NCBI GenBank assembly: GCA_900323505.1
Contig: OOIN01000026.1
Location: forward strand, 96,339-160,338
DNA: 64,000 nt
Direction: 5' to 3'
Source: Ustilago trichophora
Lineage: Eukaryota > Basidiomycota > Ustilaginomycetes > Ustilaginales > Ustilaginaceae
Translations under genes and position numbers: made by a program
Shown: piece by piece, positions 20,856-32,060 of the stretch
Numbering within the stretch: the first letter of the stretch is position 1
Layout of the letters: each line of letters starts with the position of its first letter
The notes under the pieces: generated by a model
The model's input: only the letters and a program-made list of their open reading frames with translations
Database searches by the model: none
What the model was told of the DNA's origin: nothing

Positions 20856-22936
20856 TTAGCAGTTGGGATGGGTCATTCGGTTCTTTGGGATTCGATCCTT
20901 GGGGAACCTCGTGATGTTGTTGTTCTGGTAGACGTCGGCGTGTCTGTATCAACCAAGGGATGTGATAGGTTTATGTCAGTATTCGTCTTCAGCCATGCCT
21001 TTAGGGTTTTGATTGCTTACCTCTCGATATACTTCCTCGTCGGGAAGTCCTTGGGGTCGCATGAGACCATATCGTTCCTACCATCTCTCTGGTACATTCT
21101 CACATAATCGACCTTGAGCGTTCCGGGGAAGACCAATTCGCGCCAAACAGGCGGTTGGAAGTTGTACGCCATTCCCAGATTCAAAATCATCGACATTGGC
21201 TCCCTTGGAATCAATCTCCTGCTGACGTCCAAATCTGGCACACCTGTCAGTGCACTGGCTTTCAAAGTCCACGTCGGCTTATCGTCAATGTACCACGTCA
21301 CATAGGCGTCCATTTCCCCATCGATGCCTTTGCCATCTCCCTTCATATCCGGTTCCCACTCGACCGCAAAGTTGACAAACTGCGGATTGGCGTATCTCTG
21401 GTAGGCTTTGTCAGGAATGGCGCTGAGAGCAGACACACTCTCTTGCAATTCGTTACCGTGATAGTTGTTGATCTCGGTCGTGGCCGTGTTGTGGATGACG
21501 TAGTCGGTGCCCGACTTGTTGTTGTAGAAATAGTCAATGTCAAAGGGGGCCACTTGGAGGGATTGGGAGGACATTCCACCCGTGGCTCCGATGGTTGCTT
21601 CGAGCATGTCCAATTCGGGTGAAGAGCGGGCGACGTTGTTGTTGGGTCCCGGATGGTCTTCACCTGGACATGTGCAGGCTGGGAATCGCAGACCTGGCAA
21701 GTAGGAGAGTTTGTGGTTGACCTGGTAACTGAATTGTCCATTTGCCTCTATGGCGTGGTGTGGTCCTGTGCCGTTGACCCACGTCTGATTCGGCAAACTT
21801 CCGGTATCGCATCCAGCATAACTATACGGCCAAATACCTTCATTGGCACCATTATACCCAGGCCTGCCCAAGTTACCCATCAACCACAATCCTGGCCAGA
21901 ACCCTGCTACTTTGGGACTTCCCGGCAACTGCGCCCTCACCTCCATATACCCTCCGGTGAAACAAGCCTTGTTCCAACTCTGCAGCATGCCCGAGCGGAA
22001 GTTGAGATTATGCGTCTCTCTCTCTTCAAAGCTGATCTGAAGATAACCATCGTCGGTGGTGTTGATCGCTTCAGGAGTGTAGTATTCGTAATCGTTGGTT
22101 CCGGAATACCAGCCGTTGAAACCTTGCCAAAAGGGATCTTCTCCGGGCCAGAAAGTTCGACCGGGAGTGTTGAATTCGTCACTAAAGACGAGATGCCATT
22201 TGGAGCTGTCTACGGGGGAGGTACGTTTGTAGGCGGATTGAGGGGTTTCTTGATCGATCAAGCCGCGCTTCATTTGCATGGGGAAAGGGGTGAATTTGTT
22301 GGTGGTTGAGAGGGAGGCTGTGGCCGTGCCGTCGGCATGCTGCTTGCGAATCTCGATGATGACCGGATAGCCCAAGAAGAGCATAAGCAAGCACGCTAGG
22401 ATGAGCAGCAGCGTACCGACGTTCAAGATTCCTCTCATCGATGTCGCAGATTCAGTCGCTTTGATACGACTCTTTGCGTTGGGCTCATGCAACCAGTCAT
22501 CTTCCTCCTCCTCGTATCTTCCAGCTCCCATCATGGCAGCTTTGGCCTTCTCGCCACCAATACCACTACTGGCATTGCTGAACTGACTTGAAGAGTTGAC
22601 GCTGACATCTGAACCCGCTGCATTGTAGCTACCCATGAACCTCGGTGTACCGCTACCACTGTTGGTGCTCTGTGTGCCGGTGGAATAGGAATGCAAGGTA
22701 CTCGTGCCTTTGCCAGGTTGTACAATGTTGGAATAGGATACGTTGGGCGAGGGTTCTCGGCGGAATGGTCGGGAGTAGCTCTGCTGCTGTGCGTCAGAGT
22801 CGGCACTGAGGAGGCCGGCGCGGTCGTCGTTGGTGCTGGGGCGAGGCATGATGCTGGAACCTCGTTGCGGAGGTGCAGAGATGGGTTGGTAGGTTGCACT
22901 GCGACTGCTTGCCGGAGGTGATGGTGGCATATTCAT
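20856..22936 (-). CDS. Kre6/Skn1-family beta-glucan synthesis-associated protein (GH16-like)
   Basis: Type II membrane protein of the secretory pathway, required in yeast for cell-wall beta-1,6-glucan. Exon 1 is 22936-21021 and exon 2 is 20943-20856; a 77-base intron (GTAAGC donor, ATACAG acceptor) joins ..PTRKYIER to HADVYQNNNITRF and the end KNRMTHPNC. Total 667 residues. About 170 disordered cytosolic residues precede one membrane helix (ILNVGTLLLILACLLMLFLG). The lumenal domain then starts at WHLVFSDEFNTPGRTFWPGE, with GMLQSWNKACFTGGYMEVR and the active-site-like SSPELDMLEATIG (Glu..Asp..Glu pattern of GH16). Kre6 and Skn1 are paralogues in yeast, so the exact name is left open. It is convergent with the GH32 gene and divergent from ROT1 across 1.2 kb. 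Confidence 0.93.
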
Positions 22937-24173
22937 CTCTTGCTATCCTCCGATCGTATGACCAAGCAAGAGAGAGGGATGGTGGTGGTTGGGATTGAGA
23001 AAACAAGTCAAGGCCAAGAGGGAGGGGTGAAAGTGTTGGACTCACCGAGACCGTCTACCATAGAGAGTATACGCAGAGACACACGGCGATACACACATTC
23101 GCGATTCAGCCCCATCACCGCACAACCCATTCAGAGTGCAATTGCGCTGCAAAGAGAAAGGCAGCAAACTGACGGGCCATCACCTCAATCAACTGTAGTA
23201 CATACAGCACATGCCTTTGCAAGCCACCCTGCCCACCCTTACTTACGTTCTGCGAGGGAGGAACGGAAGAATCACACTCAGACCACTCAACGCTCCTCTA
23301 CTTCCGTGTCCGGATTTTTTATTTTATTTTATGAATTACGCCGCCCAACCGTGGCTGGAAAGCATTCCCAAACCGCACCGCACCGCACCGCATCACGCCG
23401 CGGGCTCGGACTTCTTGGCACCTTGCCAAATTGTGTGGACGGATAGTGTACTGTACAGCACTGCAGTATGCGTTTGTTCGTCGGAAAGCCGTAGCCGAGA
23501 GATATAAGAGGCAGAGGGAGAGAGAAAGAGAGAAAGAGAGAAAGAGAGAAAAGGAATGAGAGACGCGCTGGCGCGTGTGCTCGGGATGCCATACCTGACA
23601 TGCATGCCAAGAAATTTTTCGACCCATTCTTCCCGAAGGAACAAAAAGAAAAACACACACGCTTCTGTTGCCAGCGGTACAGTACTACACAGTACGCTTT
23701 CGTGTAGCTTTTACCCAAGGCACACCCGCTTCCACTTGAAAGAGAGCGCAACACATGGTCCCCGTTCCTTTCATACCGGCCAATTTCTTTGCAATGATAC
23801 ACAGGAATGATGGCGGACTGACGCATACAGTACAATAGCCAAAAGAGTCTGTCGCAGTAGAGCGTGGACGCGAAGCGGTGCAAAGTTTTCAGCTGCACAA
23901 GAGCATTTCGTACTGTGCATATGCTGAACCTGTACAGTACAGTACTGTACTGTACATACACATTTCATGCGTCCGACGTGATTGGGGAGGCTTTCCTCTT
24001 GTAAACTGCAATTCCGAGATCCACAAAGTCGCCGGCTAGCCACATCAATCAGCCCAGCTGTCTGGCAATTGAATTGCTCTGTCACAGATTCGTCTTGCTA
24101 TCCAACATCGTCTCGACCACCACCATCTCGACAGCCATTGACGAGCATCAATCAGACACACGCGATACTCAAG
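22937..24173. other. Divergent intergenic region Kre6-type / ROT1
   Basis: 1.24 kb shared upstream DNA. It holds a TTTTA run near 23320, an (AGAGAGAA)n purine tract near 23515-23555, and a dense set of TACAG/CTGTA motifs at about 23447-23465, 23687-23705 and 23931-23956. No gene is supported. Confidence 0.55.
23931..23956. repeat. Perfect 26-bp palindrome of TACAG/CTGTA units
   Basis: The left half is TGTACAGTACAGT and the right half is its exact reverse complement, with no spacer. It lies about 220 bases upstream of the ROT1 start. Confidence 0.85.
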
Positions 24174-25413
24174 ATGCTCTCGCTTCTTCCACATCTCTTG
24201 GGCTTGACCCTGGTAGGTCTGGTCGCCGCCCAATCGGGCAGGTTCGACGATCTGATCCAAGACCTTGCGGGAACATGGAGTACTGGTAGTGGCGCGGTTC
24301 GAACTGGACCCGTGAGTATCCCATCCGCATACACTCTCTTCATAGCTACAGTATACGAACAAGCACATACTAAAACTTTTTCCACCCATTCTTGTGCTTC
24401 GGTGCCTGTCGATCTAGGGCTTCTGGAACCCGCACAAACAGCAATTCACAGTTCCACCAAGCGCAGGTCATTCGTTCAGCTTTACCAAGGATGGCTTCTG
24501 GGAAGAGGCCTCTTTCACTTGGGGCAACGATCGTAAGCATCACGACCCTCTCTGAATTCCTCTGCAACTCTTTTCTCGCCTTTATAGTAACGACCTAGCA
24601 CAGCCATACTAACATTATCCTCTCTAATCTACGCCAACACAAAAACTTGCGTATGGTTTCACGCATGCTTGTAGCAACATACCCACACTGCACATCAGCA
24701 ACATTACTCTGGCAACATGGAAACTTCTCCCTCGACCCTCTCAACGGCACTCTTCGCATGGATCCCTTTTGGGGTGACGGATTCCAGTCTCAATGGGTAG
24801 GCTGCGATACTACAAACTCGGCAACAAACAACAATACTCTTGCTCCTGTGGCTAGTTACAACCAGTACGTATCATCTCTGTCTCTCTCTCTCCTACGGAC
24901 CACATCTGCCTTGGAACGGGTATTCTTGGTATCCTTTCCTGCGCTTTTACCGCTTCTTTGGCTTCCATTCCGTCGATCCATCGGAGGGTAGGGCTCTTCA
25001 ATGCTCACACCAAGAGACCAGCGCTTGACCGGAGCGAAGAATGAGAGCACACCATGGAAGCAACATCAGAAGCGAGCACTAAACAAGAATCCAGAAACTA
25101 ACCAAAATTTTCCACCTACATTTCATTCGCAAAATCAGAGTCTATCTGTACAACACTCCGGCAGTCTCAACCGACTCCCACTATGGAGTCTCTAGCTGGA
25201 AACTCGAGATGGCCCAATTGAGCGGAGAGCTGCTCAACCCAATGTGGAAAGTGCTCAATCCTCCATCTATGTTACCGACTGATGTACTGCATATCAGGGT
25301 AAGTGCAGCCCCAACTATAAATCTTTTTCGGTTTGCTTGTGCGGAATGAATGCTGACCACATATTACTACGCCTTGTTTTGTCCAATGGTCGCAGAGGTA
25401 CGGCTTAGAATAA
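24174..25413 (+). CDS. ROT1: Rot1-like ER chaperone for wall beta-1,6-glucan
   Basis: Small ER protein acting as a chaperone and needed for beta-1,6-glucan in yeast. Five exons are inferred: 24174-24311, 24418-24532, 24675-24864, 25139-25298 and 25396-25413, giving 206 residues. The protein has a signal peptide (MLSLLPHLLGLTLVGLVAAQ) and then the Rot1 hallmarks LAGTWSTGSGAVRTGPGFWN, SFTKDGFWEEASF, SATLLWQHGNFSLDPLNGTL, DPFWGDG, DSHYGVSSWKLEMAQLSG and VLNPPSMLPTDVL. All donors are GTGAGT, GTAAGC, GTACGT or GTAAGT. The last junction is less certain: reading through the final donor would end the protein at 25352 instead. The C-terminal membrane helix of yeast Rot1 is absent in either model. Its neighbour is a Kre6-type gene with a linked function. 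Confidence 0.88.
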
Positions 25414-25504
25414 CCCTCACAAACGCAACGCACACTTGATGTTGTGGCAAAATTACGCTCGGACAATCTATAATACATCTATATATACCACATGATTCCT
25501 GATC

Positions 25505-26185
25505 TTAGGCACCATAACTATACGGATAGCCATTGAACACATCGGTTCTATTCCCCGTGAAGCAGACCCTGATGTTGTCCATCCACCTTGCCTCATCAGG
25601 ATCCTTATACGTTCCGATGGGAACACCTTTCAGGGTCTCAAAGAGATTCATATTGAGATCCACCGTTGTCCAAATGTTGGCGTCACCAAAGATGGCGTTA
25701 AACTCTCCCGCTGGACCTCGAATGCGCGCCTCGGCACCGCACCAATTGCGCGTCATGTCTTCCCACAGGGTCCTGTTGACATCGTGAGTGATGCGCTCGC
25801 TGGCTCCCACGGCGCGAGACATGTTGATGAGAGGCAAAGCAAAGATGGGAGAGGTCTTGTTGAACTGTGCCCCACACCAGGTGGTGGTCTGTTGTTCCTT
25901 CCAATTGGGTTGGAAGGCTGTAGCTTGAATAGTGAAGCATGTGCCAAAAGGGTTATCGTTGGGGCCGGTGCCATTCCAGAAAGGTGGGTCGGAGAAGGGA
26001 GAGTATGGTTTAGGTGTTAAACGGTCGCGGAAGACGACGAGTGGTGGGATGACGGCTGCGAGGACAGCAAGGAAGACGATGAGACACCAGAAGCCACCTT
26101 TGCGATAGAAAGGTTTCCTGGGTGGGACGACGAGAGGCTCGTCTGAGAATCCACTGCGGGATTCGTTGGATTCGTCGTACCCCAT
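25505..26185 (-). CDS. Membrane-anchored extracellular protein, possible double-psi beta-barrel
   Basis: 226 residues, intronless, family not recognised with certainty. About 28 polar residues are followed by a membrane helix (GGFWCLIVFLAVLAAVIPPLVVF), so topology should be type II with the C-terminal ~170 residues outside or in the lumen. That part has Cys at GTCFTIQA, TWCGAQFN, NWCGAEARIRG and RVCFTG, plus glycosylation sites such as NGT, NKT, NMS and NRT. The order FALPLINMS, then WCGAEARIRGPAG, then DLNMNLFETLKGVPIGTY resembles barwin/RlpA-like double-psi barrels (CG..IR..GP.. and DL..xxFexL..). That fold call is inference. It is convergent with ROT1 (91 bases apart). Confidence 0.72.
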   Translation of the reverse strand: MGYDESNESRSGFSDEPLVVPPRKPFYRKGGFWCLIVFLAVLAAVIPPLVVFRDRLTPKPYSPFSDPPFWNGTGPNDNPFGTCFTIQATAFQPNWKEQQTTTWCGAQFNKTSPIFALPLINMSRAVGASERITHDVNRTLWEDMTRNWCGAEARIRGPAGEFNAIFGDANIWTTVDLNMNLFETLKGVPIGTYKDPDEARWMDNIRVCFTGNRTDVFNGYPYSYGA

Positions 26186-28488
26186 ACTGAGAGAGGTGAT
26201 GGCTGCCAGGTGTGGTCGAGCCGGCTATGAGGTGTTGTTGCTGTTGAGAATGGGTGGCGGGAGCATGCAACGTGTGGCAAAATAAGCGCTGATCGTGAAG
26301 AGTAATTGACCAAGTTACGAGGTGGCAAAAGGTACGAAGCTCGCACGTAGGACGGTGTGGCAAAAGGTGGAGGAAATGGAGCAATTGCAACCAAGCGTTG
26401 AAGAAAGTAGTCTGTTTAAGAGTTGAATCCGAACCAAGTGAGAAGGAATGAGATGGCTGGAATACTTGCCACTGAGGCTATGTATTCGAGGTATCGATGA
26501 TCCGCGTGGATAGCTAAGACAGAGTGGGGTCGAAAAGGCGAATTCGAGGGGTCGATCGACTTGTTTGCGAGTGTGTACAGTATCTCTCGACTCTGTGTTG
26601 CTTTGATGATTGTAGAAGGAAGTGAAAGAGGGATGATGAGATGAGCGTGCCAAGTCTCTTGAGTGGGGTTCGGCTGGAGCTGGTATGACGGCTAGGCAGG
26701 CTTTGGTGCGATTGACCATTGGCCATCTTTGTGCGTGATGTGCAGTAGTGTAGTGGGGCACAGAATGACGGTGTCAAGCGGTGCGGTCATGCATTATCAA
26801 ACAAAAAAAAAAGCAGCTCAAATTCGGCTGGAAGAAAAGAAGACAAACACACCACACAGCCTCGCCAACCAAGATAAGTCGACTGGCCTTGGCATTTCTT
26901 TGTGCTGTGCGTCACCAAACCTTTGCTGGACCGCATCGTCGCCGAACGTGCCCCAGTAGTCTGGACTGATGGATTTCTATTCCTGACCATCCCTTGACCG
27001 GCGTCCGTCATAGACAAGTGTACAGTACAGTACAGTACAGTACAGTACAGTCTTTTGTCTTGACAAGACCGTGCGTGTATCTCGATCTGGATCTTTCAAG
27101 GTGACACAAACACAGAACCCTATGTCGACTTTGCGACTGGCGCGAGACACGGCAAGTCGATCTTGGGGCGTCGCCGAATGGTTGATGACGGGCTCGCTCG
27201 GCACATCCCTTGTCGACCCTCGGCGGCATGGAATGAAAAAGTAATCGCCGCGCTGGTCTGTTGGATGATGACTTAACGCTTCGTGATGGTCAAAATCGAC
27301 GTGGTGATGAATCCCCGATCATCTTAGCCGATTGAAAGCATGCTTCTATCTCTTGACAAGTTCGCTTCGACGAATGGTGAGAGACGATGGGACAGCTTGG
27401 TCCGCCGTTGCAGAGAATCATCTGGAAAATGGAAAGAGTCTTGGAGCCGATGCAGGCACGCCCACCTTGCAACAAAGCATTCATCACTGTACGGGCTGGT
27501 GTACAAGATGGCTGCGGTTCCCGATCGAAGCCAGGTCGTGTTTCGGGATCGTCTCTGTGCCTTTTGTGAAGTTGGATCGGAAAGCTCGATCCGCTACAAT
27601 ACAGTAGAAAAGAATGTAGGCGTCCTCAGTCATCACACGAGGCTTCAGCATCGGAGCTCGGATTTTGGCAAACGTTTCAACTGCACCGTGCGTCATGATG
27701 CGCGTCCCTCCACTCTTTGCCCCACAACGATGCGCACGGCCTTCTTCTTGTTTCTAGCAAACCCAAGTCCAAGAGAAAAGAGCACAGCCCAGCCCAGCTC
27801 AGCCCAGCTCACTTTATGCTGTTTGTTGTTGTTCTTGATCGATCTCTCCATCTTATACCTGGATATCAGACAGAGGTAGAGTGATGTGTGCTATGATGCT
27901 TTGACAAAGATGAACAGTTGAGAGTCTGTGCGAGGATGAGTAAGAGGATGAAGGCGCAAGACTATCAACATCACTCGGATAGCGCCGAACCATCTCCGAA
28001 TGGTTACACAAACTCAAAACAGGTAGAAGTCAAAAACAGAGTGGAACAATATAACCCACCCCGTAGCCAAATTGAGCCAAAAGTGACGAAGGATCGCAGC
28101 TTGACTGTCATGCAATGCTTCCGACCAACGAGCCCCTTACCGTGAATCAGCCGGCCTCTTTCCAAGCTTGTCCGTCTGTCTGTCTATCTGTCTCTCGCCT
28201 AGCACTGTCATGTCCGCGACTTATCCGATCCTCACCTGCACATCGTTTCCCACGCCCTCGCCCCCGTTGCACTTTCTGTCCCTCACAGACCCCAACTCTG
28301 CTCGCTTGGGATTGTCAAAGGAGACCCAGCTGGGAACAAGTGATTAAAAAGCCCCACACTTTTTCCCGTGTCTTCCTTCCTTCCTTCCTCCTTCTTCTCT
28401 TCGGTCCATCATCTATACTTTGCCTCCATCTCATCACGTACCCTCACCACTTCATATACATACACACACACACACACACATACACAAA
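26186..28488. other. 2.3-kb intergenic region
   Basis: Divergent spacer between the membrane-protein gene and the SDR gene. It contains six tandem TACAG units at 27021-27050 and a (CA)n run just before the SDR start. ORFs of 60-180 codons are present but have no recognisable domains and overlap in several frames; no gene is supported. Confidence 0.5.
27021..27050 (+). repeat. Six tandem TACAG pentamers
   Basis: Perfect (TACAG)6, the longest direct array of the pentamer that recurs across the window. Confidence 0.9.
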
Positions 28489-29535
<1,047 letters not shown>

Positions 29536-29991
29536 ATGTGCCGGAAAGAGACACTTTTCTTGTCTTTTGGAAATACCATCATTGCCTTTTTAGCATTGCG
29601 TCTTGTAGAGTGTGAGAGGACAGATGGGGTGTCTGTCTGTACTGTATAGGTTGAGAAGTGACATTTCAAAGGCTATGGGAGGTCCAGGGATGGCTTTGTC
29701 GGATCGGCAAATGATTCGTTTGACCGGCGTTACGTTTTTGTACTGTTCTAGAAGGAGCTGCTAAGTGATTTGCACTTTGTTCCTTAGTCAAAGTAAACAT
29801 GGTCGCAGCCTCTCATTCCACTGAACCCAAGCCGAGATGGGGATAAGCTAATACATTGAACGAGCGAACAAGACACAGTATCAGAAGGAAAAAAGAAAAA
29901 AAAAGAGAGAAAGAGAGAGAGAGTGACAGAGAGAAAACATTTTTTATTTTTTTGTTTGCTATGAAGTATCCTTTTATTTTTATTTTTTTCT
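29536..29991. other. Convergent 3' intergenic region SDR / ARP4
   Basis: 456 bases with A/G- and T-rich low-complexity runs near 29887-29990. No gene is seen. Confidence 0.6.
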
Positions 29992-31557
29992 TTACTTGCA
30001 TCGAGCGTGAACAATTGCCGAACCATGTTCTTCATATTCCTGTTTTGAGATCCAAAGCTGATGAAAAGTTCCCAAGCTAGCCAAGATGCTTCCGCCGAGC
30101 CAAGAGCTGTGTCTTCTTTCGGTTGTATTTCCTGGCGAGTGAATCTTGACTTTTTGATTGGGAGCTTTGACTCCAAGTTCATAGCTCAGTCTATCGGTTA
30201 AGCCTGGGATGAGGGAGCTTCCACCGACGAGGACAATGTTGCCAAACAGCGATGGACGAGAATCCACATCGACGGCGTTGATCGAGGAGAGCACCATGTC
30301 TGCGAGTCCCACACTGGCCTTTCCTCCCCCTGCGACGGCATCCACACCGCCACCAGGAGCAGAAGAGTCCGAAGATGGAGTGGAGGAAGGATGCAAAACG
30401 GGACCAAAGCTTTCGTTGGAGGAAACGCCGTTCCACAAGGAAGGGGTGAAGAGAACCTCGGGAGCTTTAAGTCGTTCAATGCCAAATGCGTCATTGTAAC
30501 CATCGGGGAACTCGTACATCCTTCCACTCCTGAATTGAGCCTGTTGCTCGTCCCACGGTACTTCGAGAACCTGTGCTACGCTCTCCTTGAAATCATTGAC
30601 CACTCGGTTGACGTGGTAGTTCCTAAACGATGTCGTTGCACCATCCACCCTCTCCTGTCGCAAAACAACATTTGCTGTCGCACCAGGATCAACACTGCTT
30701 CTACTCTTGATGAGATACTGCGGTGTCACACCACCAAATCCATCGCCTCTGCCATGATACAAACTGTACAGCAGCGCCCTGTTAATCGCATCTCCACCAT
30801 TGTTGTGTCTGTGAATACCTTTCCTCAAGATGAATCCATCTACAATAGGGATCGTCGAAACGCTGCTGCTCCCAACATCAATCACCAGACTGCTCGGTTT
30901 TCCAGCAGCAAAACTGCTCAACACGCTCCTGTTTGCCAAGTAGAATGCGGGGGTGCCGAGGGTTTCAAACGCCAACTCGGTCAATTTCTCGCGCGACTCT
31001 CGCGCGTTCCAGGCGGGTTCGGTGAGCAAAAGTGGATGCTCGCGTGCGTCACACGAGAGAGAGTCGAGTCCAAATGCGCACAGTTGAGCAAAGGCAGAGG
31101 TGTCGGAAAGGATTCCATCGTCGTCAAAGATGGGTGCAATGTCCAAGGAGGATCGGTAGAGGTTGAGATCGTTGTCGCCGACAAAGCGACGACGTTTCTT
31201 CTCGCGGTCGATGGAGAATCGGAGTGCTTTGGAGGCAGACTTGGCGCGGGATTGCTTCAGACGGACGTCGGAGGCTTCTTCGGTGACACCGTTGGATGTG
31301 GATGCTGCGGTGGATTCGGATTCGGCCATGGTCTCGTCGCCATCGGCGGGGGCGGAAGGGGCGGTAGAAGTGGATGCGAGGAAAGCAGCTTGCGATTCGA
31401 GCTCGGCAATCTCGTCATCATTGATGGATGTGTGGCCATAGTACGAGGGGACCACTACTCGGGGCGCATCCTCGCCCGCCCATCCAATACGACTGGACGA
31501 GTGACCAGCATCAATGACGAGCGCGTTGATCTCGTCGCCTCCGTAGACGCCTGGCAT
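29992..31557 (-). CDS. ARP4: Actin-related protein 4 (chromatin remodelling subunit)
   Basis: 521 residues, intronless. Nuclear actin-related protein shared by the NuA4 acetyltransferase and the INO80 and SWR1 remodellers, where it helps recognise nucleosomes. The N-terminus YGGDEINALVIDAGHSSSRIG is diagnostic of Arp4/BAF53. Other actin-fold blocks are SSLVIDVGSSSVSTIPIVDG, LFGNIVLVGGSSLIPGLTDR, RHSSWLGGSILASLGTFHQL and the end RCK. An insertion of about 100 acidic then basic residues follows the first block (roughly residues 50-145), longer than in yeast Arp4. It is divergent from ERB1 with 503 bases between the start codons. Confidence 0.94.
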   Translation of the reverse strand: MPGVYGGDEINALVIDAGHSSSRIGWAGEDAPRVVVPSYYGHTSINDDEIAELESQAAFLASTSTAPSAPADGDETMAESESTAASTSNGVTEEASDVRLKQSRAKSASKALRFSIDREKKRRRFVGDNDLNLYRSSLDIAPIFDDDGILSDTSAFAQLCAFGLDSLSCDAREHPLLLTEPAWNARESREKLTELAFETLGTPAFYLANRSVLSSFAAGKPSSLVIDVGSSSVSTIPIVDGFILRKGIHRHNNGGDAINRALLYSLYHGRGDGFGGVTPQYLIKSRSSVDPGATANVVLRQERVDGATTSFRNYHVNRVVNDFKESVAQVLEVPWDEQQAQFRSGRMYEFPDGYNDAFGIERLKAPEVLFTPSLWNGVSSNESFGPVLHPSSTPSSDSSAPGGGVDAVAGGGKASVGLADMVLSSINAVDVDSRPSLFGNIVLVGGSSLIPGLTDRLSYELGVKAPNQKVKIHSPGNTTERRHSSWLGGSILASLGTFHQLWISKQEYEEHGSAIVHARCK

Positions 31558-32060
31558 TGTTTGTTGAGCTACTGCCGCACCGATGCGTTTGATTGCAAGA
31601 TTAATGTTTCAACGTCTTTGTGAGTTGGATGCAAAGTAAAGGCCGTTGTGAAAGCTGATGGATGTAGTTAGCGGTGATCTAGGGAATGGTCAATAGGGTG
31701 CAAATGGAGATGATGTCTCTCAAAAAGTGGCCGCACAGTTCAGCGATCTCTCTCGCGACGCGATCTGGGTTCTTCTTCCATCCGGCCGAAAAGGAAAGAG
31801 GACAAGAAGCGACTCCACACAATTTTTGTGTTGAAAAATTTCCAGAAAATCTAAAAAAGCGCTGGCTGCCAGGCATGGCCTGCAACTCTCTGACTTCTTT
31901 TTTTTTATATGATTTTTCTTCTCGTGAACCCTGGCCACTTGACTCCTCCTCGTTCAACCTTCTGATCATCATAGCATCACCATCATCTTTGCGTTCACCA
32001 CACCAAAGAACAACCGAGGTAGCGAGACAGCAGAGAAATTTCAACATAGACGCTCCAACC
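31558..32060. other. Divergent promoter region ARP4 / ERB1
   Basis: 503 bases between two divergent housekeeping genes; a T-run lies at about 31898-31907. An in-frame extension of ERB1 upstream to 31686 is open but not protein-like, so it is treated as leader. Confidence 0.6.

Noticed and set aside
24880..25005. Extra ROT1 exon reading WYPFLRFYRFFGFHSVDPSEG
   Set aside because: No AG acceptor precedes it after the donor at 24865, and the family needs the next exon at 25139, which fits in phase.
25505..26185. UstYa-like (DUF3328) RiPP-modifying enzyme
   Set aside because: It shares an N-terminal membrane helix and size, but the HxxHC motifs are absent.
31686..32060. 125-codon N-terminal extension of ERB1
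   Set aside because: Open but with leader-like composition; ERB1 homologues start with a short basic segment as at 32061.
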